A stretch of DNA of 64,000 nucleotides, from assembly GCF_000744705.1 (NCBI RefSeq), contig NZ_JQML01000001.1, positions 6,954,017 through 7,018,016 of the forward strand. The letters are read 5' to 3'. Positions 32,401-38,766 of the stretch are shown here, in pieces (within the stretch, counting starts at the first letter, position 1; every line of letters starts with the position of its first letter). The notes below the pieces were generated by a model. That model was given only the letters and a program-made list of their open reading frames with translations. It made no database searches and had not been told where the DNA came from. The DNA comes from Streptacidiphilus albus JL83. GTDB taxonomy: Bacteria; Actinomycetota; Actinomycetes; Streptomycetales; Streptomycetaceae. The position numbers and the translations under genes were made by a program.

Positions 32401-33558
32401 TCAGTGGTGGAACAGCCGGAGGCCGGTGCGGACCAGGGTGATGCCGTGCTCGCGGCAGGCGGCCTCGACCTCCCCGGAGCGGATCGACCCTCCGGGTTCG
32501 GCGATGTGGTCCACGCCGTGGCGGCGGGCGTGGTCGACGTTGTCGCGGAACGGCAGTGCCCCGTCGGAGGCGAAGGCCACCCCGCGCAGCGAGCCCTGCC
32601 AGGACGCGCGCTGACCCTCCGTCAGTGACCGTGCCGGTGCGGTGAGAACCTCCCCGAACCGGGCCCGCTCGTCGGCGGTGAGGTCGCCCTCGACGAACCG
32701 GATCTGCCAGTTGATCCGGTCCTGTCGGCGAACCTCGGGGCGGAACGTCAGGGACCGGACGGCGGGATGGCGGCGCAGCCACCAGGTGTCCACCTTCGAT
32801 CCGGCCAGCCGGGTGCAGTCGACCCGGGACTGCTGCCCGGCGCCGATGCCCAGGGTGACTCCGTCGCGCACGTAGCAGACCGCATTGGACTGGGTGTAGC
32901 GCAGGACGGAGAGTCCCAGCAGCAGGTCCTCGCGGGCGCGTTCGGTCAGTGGGCGACCGTCGGACGCCGTGGCCAGGGAGTCGGGAAGCGGAGCCAGGTC
33001 GCGTTCCTGGGTCAGTCGGAGGCCGAAGACCTCCCGGGTCTCGTGCCGGGGTGACACGAACGCCGGATCCGCCTCGATGACCAGGAAACGGCCCCGCTTC
33101 TTCCGGCCGAGAGTGGCGACCGTGCCCGGCTCGAAGCCCGGGGCGATGATGCCGTCGCAGACCAGTCCGCCGAGCAGGTCGGCCAGTTCGGCGTCGACCG
33201 GGTGCGACACGGCGGCGAAGTCGCCGTAGGAGGACTTCGGGTCCGCGTCCCTGGCTCGCAGATACGCGGAGGCCGGACCGCCGACCGCCGAGCCGGTGAG
33301 GCCGTGCAGTTCGGCGGTGACGGCGTCGAGCGGACCGGCGACGGCGGCGCCGGCCGGTGAGACGTGCTTGAACGAGGCGGCGGCGGGGCGGCCGAGCAGG
33401 CCGGACGCCTCCCGCACCAGCTGCCAACTGTTCAGCGCATCGAGCAGGTTGATGAGCGACGGTGACCCGTTCAGTACTCGCACCGGCCAACTTCCGGGGG
33501 TCACCGGCTCGGCCGGAGCCGCCGCCTGGTGCGGGTTGGTGCCGTAACGCAGTTCCAT
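32401..33558 (-). CDS. Stand-alone AICAR transformylase (PurH C-terminal domain)
   Basis: The 385-aa protein begins ELRYGTNPHQ, exactly where the AICAR formyltransferase domain of PurH begins, and lacks the N-terminal MGS-like IMP cyclohydrolase domain. The catalytic pair K64-H65 lies in SFKHVSPAGAAV; SSYGDFAA and SDGALPFRDNVDHA are also conserved. It should transfer formyl from 10-formyl-THF to AICAR, giving FAICAR. It is preceded by a ZTP riboswitch and an RBS-sequestering hairpin. FAICAR closure would need a separate cyclohydrolase such as the PurO-like protein at 9885, or the normal PurH elsewhere in the genome. Confidence 0.9.
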   Translation of the reverse strand: MELRYGTNPHQAAAPAEPVTPGSWPVRVLNGSPSLINLLDALNSWQLVREASGLLGRPAAASFKHVSPAGAAVAGPLDAVTAELHGLTGSAVGGPASAYLRARDADPKSSYGDFAAVSHPVDAELADLLGGLVCDGIIAPGFEPGTVATLGRKKRGRFLVIEADPAFVSPRHETREVFGLRLTQERDLAPLPDSLATASDGRPLTERAREDLLLGLSVLRYTQSNAVCYVRDGVTLGIGAGQQSRVDCTRLAGSKVDTWWLRRHPAVRSLTFRPEVRRQDRINWQIRFVEGDLTADERARFGEVLTAPARSLTEGQRASWQGSLRGVAFASDGALPFRDNVDHARRHGVDHIAEPGGSIRSGEVEAACREHGITLVRTGLRLFHH

Positions 33559-33564
33559 GACATG

Positions 33565-33593
33565 CCTCCTCAGCGGGACTTCGCTGATGGAGG
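33565..33593 (-). promoter_or_regulatory. RBS-sequestering hairpin (riboswitch expression platform)
   Basis: On the minus-strand RNA, 33593-33582 pairs with 33575-33565 (one bulged base, 6-base loop). This buries the AGGAGG at 33570-33565 that lies 6 bases before the ATG at 33558. This directly suggests translational control by the ZTP aptamer just upstream. Confidence 0.75.
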
Positions 33594-33668
33594 CGCCCAG
33601 GCGGTCGACGCTCGCATCGGAACGGGACCGCTCCCCGGTGGTCGTCCACCCTCGCCAGTCGCGGCCCG
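33594..33668 (-). ncRNA. ZTP (pfl-motif) riboswitch upstream of AICAR transformylase
   Basis: Reading the minus strand, the aptamer blocks are CGCGACTGGCG (about 33663-33653), GTGGACGACCACCGGGGAGCG split by the usual hairpin, and GACCGCCTGGGCGC (33607-33594). These match the ZTP/pfl consensus and closely resemble the folD riboswitch at 16574. ZTP/ZMP accumulates when 10-formyl-THF is short, which is the substrate deficit of this enzyme. Confidence 0.9.
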
Positions 33669-33776
33669 GCCCCCACCCTAGTGGGTGCGGGGACGGAATC
33701 CGCTCCGCCTCGTCCTGCCGGACGCCGTCGGGCCGCCCCGGAGTGAGTGGAGGCGGCCCGACGGATGCCCCGTTCG

Positions 33777-33872
33777 GAGCGTTCGGAGCGTTCGGAGCGG
33801 ACGGAGCGGACGGGTGGATAGGTGGACGTCGGGCCGGAGAGGCTGGGCCGGAGGGCGCTGGGCCGGAGGGCG
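33777..33872 (+). repeat. Short tandem repeats (CGTTCGGAG, GGGCCGGAG)
   Basis: Three CGTTCGGAG-type and several GGGCCGGAG-type units lie between the riboswitch and the first peptide gene. They are non-coding; no function is apparent. Confidence 0.5.
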
Positions 33873-33877
33873 TGGGT

Positions 33878-34069
33878 CTAGAAGATGCCGGCCCCGACGA
33901 CGATCTGGCCCTCGACGTCGGGGGCCACCGCAGCGAGGCGGCTCTGGACCGACGTCAGGGTGGCGACCTCGGACTCGGACAGGGTCGCGATCACCGACTT
34001 CTGCTCATCGCTGAGCTGGTCCACCGGGGTGCCGGCGTCACGCAGCGACTGGAGTGCGTCAAAGGGCAT
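33878..34069 (-). CDS. RiPP-like precursor peptide 1
   Basis: The 63-aa peptide starts MPFDALQSLRDAGTPVDQLS and ends DVEGQIVVGAGIF. It is 49/63 identical to the peptide at 34683. The first 50 residues look like a helical leader; the Gly/Val-rich hydrophobic end after VEGQ looks like a core. It has no Cys, Trp, Tyr or His. AAGGA precedes the ATG. It is divergent from the second peptide gene, and both have the same 20-bp upstream element. It may correspond to small proteins I recall being labelled 'aroma-sacti cluster domain', which I cannot verify. Confidence 0.75.
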   Translation of the reverse strand: MPFDALQSLRDAGTPVDQLSDEQKSVIATLSESEVATLTSVQSRLAAVAPDVEGQIVVGAGIF

Positions 34070-34167
34070 GGCGGATTCCTTCCGAAAGGTCGGCGGCTGG
34101 CGACAACCATCGTGCGGACGCCTCCCGGGTCGGGCAAGGTGTGCCGGACAATCGAACCGAGAAATCG

Positions 34168-34187
34168 TGGCGTTGACGACTGATCAG
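34168..34187 (-). promoter_or_regulatory. Shared 20-bp upstream element, copy 1
   Basis: Read on the minus strand it is TGATCAGTCGTCAACGCCAC, identical to copy 2 at 34564-34583. It ends 98 bases before the ATG of peptide gene 1. Similarity extends a few bases downstream (TTNCTCG). Confidence 0.8.
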
Positions 34188-34315
34188 AATTCCTGCCGTT
34201 CCGGTTCTCGCTCGCCGCACTTTCCGGGCGCGGCCGACCGGCCGATCGAATTCCGATGATCGGACCGTTGATTTGGCCGCTGATTCGTCAGTCGATCCGG
34301 CTGATAGCCAGTGAA

Positions 34316-34392
34316 GCGGCGGATCGGGAGCGGATAGGGAGCGGATCCGGCGTGGGTCAGGAATGGATCAGGAATGGATCGGGAATGGAGTG
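34316..34392 (+). repeat. Short tandem repeats (GGAGCGGAT, AGGAATGGATC)
   Basis: Two or three imperfect copies each of 9-11-base units lie in the middle of the divergent peptide control region. Confidence 0.5.
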
Positions 34393-34563
34393 CGGCGCCT
34401 TCGGGGCGGGTCCGGGAGGAGCTCCGGTCCGCGGTCGCGCTCCTTCGCCCGCCGCTGTCGCGACGGCGGCCGGCGCCGTCCCGGGTGGCTCCGCGCGGGC
34501 GGACGGCGCCGCTGTCGCTGGGGCGTGGCGGGCGTGACGGTGCCCGGGAGTCGTAACTGTCCG

Positions 34564-34583
34564 TGATCAGTCGTCAACGCCAC
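34564..34583 (+). promoter_or_regulatory. Shared 20-bp upstream element, copy 2
   Basis: TGATCAGTCGTCAACGCCAC lies 99 bases before the ATG of peptide gene 2. It is the exact inverted counterpart of copy 1, at nearly the same distance from its gene. Confidence 0.8.
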
Positions 34584-34682
34584 AGTTCCTCGTTGCCCGG
34601 GCCCTACGAGCCTTGTGCCGTCTGCCGAGGGCCCGCATCATGAACTCGCCCACCTCTCCTGCTCACGGTGAAGGATTCTGCG

Positions 34683-34874
34683 ATGTCCTTTGACGCACTT
34701 CAGGCCCTGCGTGATGCCGGTACCCCGGTCGACCAGCTCAGCTCGGAGCAGCAGGCGGTGATCTCCACCTTCGCCGAGTCCGAGGTGGCCACCCTGATCT
34801 CGGTTCAGGGCCGGCTGGCCGACGTGGCCGGCGACGTCGAGGGTCAGACCGTGGTCGGCGTCGGCATCTTCTAA
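34683..34874 (+). CDS. RiPP-like precursor peptide 2
   Basis: The 63-aa peptide starts MSFDALQALRDAGTPVDQLS and ends DVEGQTVVGVGIF. GAAGGA lies before the ATG. It has the same leader/core layout as peptide 1, with most differences conservative and VVG-x-GIF kept. It directly precedes the radical SAM operon, from which it is separated by a hairpin. Lack of Cys excludes thioether (sactionine) links within the peptide; other radical SAM chemistry (C-C links, epimerisation, loss of side chains) remains possible. Confidence 0.75.
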   Translation: MSFDALQALRDAGTPVDQLSSEQQAVISTFAESEVATLISVQGRLADVAGDVEGQTVVGVGIF

Positions 34875-34915
34875 TGCCCGAGCGAGGATTTCGGCCGTCC
34901 CCGTCGAGCAGTTCG

Positions 34916-34950
34916 GGGGCGGCTGATTGCGCCACTGTACATGCCGCCCC
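34916..34950 (+). terminator. Hairpin between peptide gene 2 and the radical SAM genes
   Basis: GGGGCGGC (34916-34923) pairs with GCCGCCCC (34943-34950) across a 19-base loop. No U tract follows, so it may be a partial terminator or RNA-stabilising structure, giving more precursor mRNA than enzyme mRNA. Confidence 0.45.
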
Positions 34951-34981
34951 TGCTGCTTCGCCGGCCTGAACGGATGCCTAC

Positions 34982-36163
34982 GTGGTTCATATCGCCGATG
35001 TCCTCGCCAGACGCCACGTGCCAGCTGCGGGCCTTTTTCTCTCGCTCACCCGAAGATGCCCGCTGAGTTGCGCGCACTGCTCCACCAATTCCACGATCCG
35101 CAGCGAGGAGCACGCGGCCGCGCCGTTCGTGCGGCTGGTCGAGAGTTTTACGCCGCAATCCCGTCCTGAGTTCGTCTTCCTCACCGGTGGGGAGGCGCTG
35201 CTGCGGCTGTCGACGGTGCGTCGGATCGCCCGGGTGGCACGGGAGCGGGGATCAAGGACGGTGCTGATCACCGGGCTGTTCTTCGCCCGGGCGCGAGGCA
35301 CGGTACCGGCCCGGCTGGCCGAGGTGCTGCGGACGGTGGACCACGTGGTGGTGAGCCACGACCGCTTCCACGCCCCCGAGGTCCCTCGGGCGCACGCCCT
35401 CGACGTGGTCGCCGAACTCCTCGGTCTGGGCGTCGACACCAGCTTCCAGCTGGTCGCGGACGGTCCCGACGACCGCTACATCGCCGAGACCGTGGCCGAG
35501 ATCCGGGCCCGCTTCGGCGATCGCGTGCCCGCTCTGGTCGCCCCCCTCGGTGCGGCGGGACGCGGAGCCGCGCTGCTGGACGCCGTCGAACTGATCGACA
35601 CCCTCCAACCCGGTGTCCGGCCCGGCGGCCCGCCGCCACCGAGCGGCCCGCCCGCGCCCGTTGCCGCCTCTGCCCCTGCTGCCGCCGCACCCGCGCCCTG
35701 CGCGATGGCCGCCTGGCCCACCGTCGCCTACGACGGAACCGTGGTCGCCTGCTGCAGCCAGGACGTGGTGGACGGCCCGGCCCCCGAACACCTGGTCCTC
35801 GGCCACGCGGCCCGGGACCCGTGGTCGTTGATCGCCGAGCGCTGCGCGGAGAGCCCGACCCTGCGCGCGATCCGGACCTACGGGCCGGAGCTGCTGACCG
35901 ACCGGTTCGCGCCCGGCTGCGCCTCCGGGGGCTACTGCACGAGCTGCCTCCGGATCGGCGGCCGGCCCGAGGTGCTCCGGGGCGCGGAGCAACTGGTCCG
36001 CGAGCCGGTGTTCCTGGCGACCGAGGCGTTGGTGGTGTTGGCGCAGACGGCCGCCGGTCCGGAGGCCTTCGCCCGGCGCTACGGGGTCCCCGAGTACGCC
36101 GGGCTGCTCACCCTCGGGCGACCGGGCGGGACCGACCGCGAACCGGTCGGGGAGGCGGGCTGA
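34982..36163 (+). CDS. Radical SAM protein with SPASM-like C-terminus (maturase 1)
   Basis: The 393-aa protein has the radical SAM cluster motif C26-x3-C30-x2-C33 (RRCPLSCAHCSTNS), FLTGGEALLR as the GGE motif, and a C-terminal Cys-rich region (TVAYDGTVVACCSQDVV, GCASGGYCTSCLRIGG) resembling SPASM/Twitch domains that hold extra Fe-S clusters. A Pro/Ala-rich insert is at about 205-240. Such enzymes modify peptide side chains or backbone. It starts at GTG 34982 with a poor ribosome site, consistent with lower expression than the peptide gene. Its stop overlaps the start of maturase 2 (TGATG). Confidence 0.85.
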   Translation: MVHIADVLARRHVPAAGLFLSLTRRCPLSCAHCSTNSTIRSEEHAAAPFVRLVESFTPQSRPEFVFLTGGEALLRLSTVRRIARVARERGSRTVLITGLFFARARGTVPARLAEVLRTVDHVVVSHDRFHAPEVPRAHALDVVAELLGLGVDTSFQLVADGPDDRYIAETVAEIRARFGDRVPALVAPLGAAGRGAALLDAVELIDTLQPGVRPGGPPPPSGPPAPVAASAPAAAAPAPCAMAAWPTVAYDGTVVACCSQDVVDGPAPEHLVLGHAARDPWSLIAERCAESPTLRAIRTYGPELLTDRFAPGCASGGYCTSCLRIGGRPEVLRGAEQLVREPVFLATEALVVLAQTAAGPEAFARRYGVPEYAGLLTLGRPGGTDREPVGEAG

Positions 36164-37191
36164 TGCGCAGACTCAGGCTCGACGACGTGGACCGGATCCG
36201 CTACCGGCGCGGCAACGCGGTGCTGCTGTTCCTCACCGACCGCTGCCCGGTCGGCTGCCTCCACTGCTCGGTCGACTCCCGCCGGGACAGCCCCAGCGTC
36301 CGCGACCACGAGCTGCTCCGCGACATCGTCGGATCGCTCGCCGACTACCGGCGGCTGTCGATGGTGGGCATCTCCGGCGGCGAGCCCTTCATCGAACGCC
36401 GGGCGCTGAGCCACGCGGTGGAGACGCTGTCGGACGCCGGCAAGAGTGTCGTGCTCTACACCAGCGGGCTGTGGGCCAGGGCCGATCCGGTGCCGCCCTG
36501 GATCCGGCAGGTCCTCGCCCGCACCTCCTGCCTCTTCCTGAGCACGGACGCCTTCCACGCCAAGGCGATCGACGACGGCCGCTTCGTCGCCGCGCTGCGG
36601 GCGGCGGCGGACCAGGGGGCACCGGTCGTGGTCCAGGTGCTGGACCGGCCGGACGACGTGGCCGAGGCCAACCGTCTGCTGGGCGCGGCCTTCGGTGCGT
36701 CCTGGCCGAGCCATGTCGACCTCAATCTGCTGGTGCCGCTCCCGTACGGCCGGGGTGCGGCGGTCTTCGGCCGCCCCGCCGAGGCGCGCGGCGACTCCTT
36801 CCCCCGCTGCCGGATCGCCGCGACCCCCGTGGTCCGCTACGACGGTGCGGTCACCGCCTGCTGCAACGAGTCGCTGATCGTCGGGCACGGACCGGAGCGG
36901 CTGCGCGAGACCCACGCCGACGGCGCGGCGGTGGTCGACGCCCTGGAGCGGATCTGGGGCGACCCCTTCCTCCGGATCCTGAACAGCAGCGGTGCCGCCG
37001 CCGTGACCGCGCATCCCCGCTACGCCCCGCTCGCGGAGCAGAAGTTCCGCGGGATCTGCGACTTCTGCAAGCACGGGCAGGAGCTGACCCCGGCGCTCGG
37101 CGCCGACACCGACCCGCTGCTGGCGGGGATCGCCTCGGTGGCCGAACTGACCGCGGCGCGGCCGCAGGCCGCCGGAATCCGGAACAGGTGA
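36163..37191 (+). CDS. Radical SAM protein with SPASM-like C-terminus (maturase 2)
   Basis: The 342-aa protein has C28-x3-C32-x2-C35 (DRCPVGCLHCSVDS), GISGGEPFIE and a C-terminal region with AVTACCNESLIVG and GICDFCKHGQE that resembles a Twitch/SPASM cluster site. It is related in layout to maturase 1, so the two may act in sequence or as a pair on the peptides. Neither shows an obvious N-terminal peptide-recognition (RRE) domain. It overlaps the previous gene by one base and the next by four (GTGA), showing a tight operon. Confidence 0.85.
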   Translation: MRRLRLDDVDRIRYRRGNAVLLFLTDRCPVGCLHCSVDSRRDSPSVRDHELLRDIVGSLADYRRLSMVGISGGEPFIERRALSHAVETLSDAGKSVVLYTSGLWARADPVPPWIRQVLARTSCLFLSTDAFHAKAIDDGRFVAALRAAADQGAPVVVQVLDRPDDVAEANRLLGAAFGASWPSHVDLNLLVPLPYGRGAAVFGRPAEARGDSFPRCRIAATPVVRYDGAVTACCNESLIVGHGPERLRETHADGAAVVDALERIWGDPFLRILNSSGAAAVTAHPRYAPLAEQKFRGICDFCKHGQELTPALGADTDPLLAGIASVAELTAARPQAAGIRNR

Positions 37192-38012
37192 CCAAGGTGA
37201 CGACGACCGACCGGCCCGCCCCCGCCCCGGCAGGCCCCGCCGCCGAGAGCCCGAGTACGCGGCTGCGCGCCGCGATGGGGCTGCTGCTGCCGGCGCTGAG
37301 CGGTGCGGGCACCCGGCTCTGGTACCGGCAGAACCTGGCCGAGGTGTATCCGCGCTACCTGGTGGCGATGCATCAGGTGATCAGGGCCAGCGTGCCGTTG
37401 ATGGAGGACGCCGTGCGCGCCCTCCGCGCAGTCGGCGACCGGGGAGCGGCCGGCGACCGCGGAGCAGCCGGGCGAGGCGCCGGGGACCGACTGATCGTCG
37501 ACTACCTCGAACGCCACATCCCGGAGGAGCGCGACCACGACGACTGGGTGCTGGAGGACCTGGAGCGGCTCGGCCACACCGTGGACGGCGTCCTCCGCGT
37601 CCACCCCTATCCCGCGGTCGCGACGCTGGCCGGTGCCCAGTACTACTACATCCGGCACCACGATCCGGCCGCGATCATCGGCTACATCGCCCAGTTGGAG
37701 GGCTACCCGCCGGACGAGGCGCTACTGGCCGCGGCAGCCGAGCGGACCGGACTGCCGTTCGCCGCGTTCCGGACCATGCGCAAGCACGCCCATCTCGACC
37801 CGTTCCACCGCCGGGACCTCGACCTGCTGGTCGACGCCCTGCCGCCGGATCCGCACCGCAGCGCGCTGATCACCGGTAGTGCGCTGGAGGCCGGAGCCGC
37901 GCTGGTCACCCTGATCGAGCAGGTCTGCGCGCGTCCGCCGATCGGCATGCCGGCCCCCGCCCCTGCCAACGCCCCTGCCGACGCCCGGGCCGACGCGGAC
38001 GCGAGGGGCTGA
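37188..38012 (+). CDS. Heme-oxygenase-like (HDO/PqqC-type) putative metalloenzyme
   Basis: The 274-aa, mostly helical protein carries E108, H110, E113/E114 and H117 in YLERHIPEERDHDDWVLEDL and a second cluster H200, H202, D204 and H207 in MRKHAHLDPFHRRDLD. This resembles iron-containing redox enzymes of the heme-oxygenase-like diiron superfamily and PqqC/TenA folds. Such enzymes catalyse oxidations, N-oxygenations or C-C cleavage. An Asp/Arg/Gly/Ala repeat insert is at 82-100. It starts with GTGA overlap after maturase 2. It may oxidise the peptide or a cofactor; not proven. Confidence 0.7.
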   Translation: MTKVTTTDRPAPAPAGPAAESPSTRLRAAMGLLLPALSGAGTRLWYRQNLAEVYPRYLVAMHQVIRASVPLMEDAVRALRAVGDRGAAGDRGAAGRGAGDRLIVDYLERHIPEERDHDDWVLEDLERLGHTVDGVLRVHPYPAVATLAGAQYYYIRHHDPAAIIGYIAQLEGYPPDEALLAAAAERTGLPFAAFRTMRKHAHLDPFHRRDLDLLVDALPPDPHRSALITGSALEAGAALVTLIEQVCARPPIGMPAPAPANAPADARADADARG

Positions 38013-38019
38013 GTGGCCG

Positions 38020-38766
38020 ATGACGGAGAACCAGGTCCAGCGGGGCACCCGGCCGGACAACGCCGGTGGTCCGGCCGCCGTCCACTGCCCCACCTGCGCC
38101 TCCGTGGTGCTCCCGGGCAGCCGCTACTGCCCGATGTGCGGGATGCCGATCGCGGTCGCCCGGCCGGAGCCCGGGCGCGGCAGCCAGGCCCGCAAGAACG
38201 TGGTGGTGCTCTTCACCGACCTGGTCGGCTTCACCCGGCTCGGTGAGCGGCTGGACCCGGAGGCGCTGTCCCGGCTGCTGGACTGCTACTTCCGCGCCGC
38301 CACCGACGCGGTCGCCGAGCACGGCGGCGTGATCGAGAAGTTCATCGGGGACGCGGTGATGGCGGTCTTCGGGCTGCCGGTCTCGCACGGGGACGACGGC
38401 GTCCGCGCCGTCCATGCCGCGCTGCAGCTGCACGGTGAGATCGCCCGGCTCAACACCACCGCGATCGGCGACTACGGGGCGGCGCTCGAACTGCGCACCG
38501 GCATCGGCGCCGGTGAGGTCGCGGTGTCGACCGCGCCCGACGGGACGTACCGGGTCGTCGGCGACGCGGTCAACACCTCCGCCCGGCTGCAGCAGGCGGC
38601 CGACCCCGGGCAGATCGTGCTCGGCCACACCTCGGCCTGGCTGGTCCGCGGTGCGGTCGACCTGGAACCGGTCGCGGAGGTCATGGTCAAGGGCAAGGCG
38701 GAGCCGCAGCGCCGCTGGATGGTCCGGGGGCCGGTCGCCGCGCCGACGGCCCCCGGACCGCCCTGA
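38020..38766 (+). CDS. Class III adenylate/guanylate cyclase with N-terminal zinc ribbon
   Basis: The 248-aa protein has a zinc ribbon (C23, C26, C37, C40) and a class III cyclase domain (about 60-230) with metal-binding D67 in FTDLVGFTRLGE and FIGDAVMAVFG (D111). It is predicted to make cyclic nucleotide, though dimer and substrate residues cannot be judged fully. In many actinomycete relatives this domain is fused to a following AAA/TPR ATPase; here the ATPase frame begins at the stop codon in the -1 frame. It belongs to the peptide operon by spacing (7 bases after the HDO gene). Confidence 0.85.
   Translation: MTENQVQRGTRPDNAGGPAAVHCPTCASVVLPGSRYCPMCGMPIAVARPEPGRGSQARKNVVVLFTDLVGFTRLGERLDPEALSRLLDCYFRAATDAVAEHGGVIEKFIGDAVMAVFGLPVSHGDDGVRAVHAALQLHGEIARLNTTAIGDYGAALELRTGIGAGEVAVSTAPDGTYRVVGDAVNTSARLQQAADPGQIVLGHTSAWLVRGAVDLEPVAEVMVKGKAEPQRRWMVRGPVAAPTAPGPP

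Larger units (their letters stand above)
34070..34682. other. Divergent control region of the two peptide genes
   Basis: This 613-base stretch carries two inverted copies of a 20-bp element and short tandem repeats. I see no convincing gene; plus-strand frames at 34256-34566 lack ribosome sites and recognisable sequence. Confidence 0.5.

Noticed and set aside
33878-34874. Calling the two peptides sactipeptide or lanthipeptide precursors
   Set aside because: They contain no Cys, so neither thioether type is possible within the peptides.
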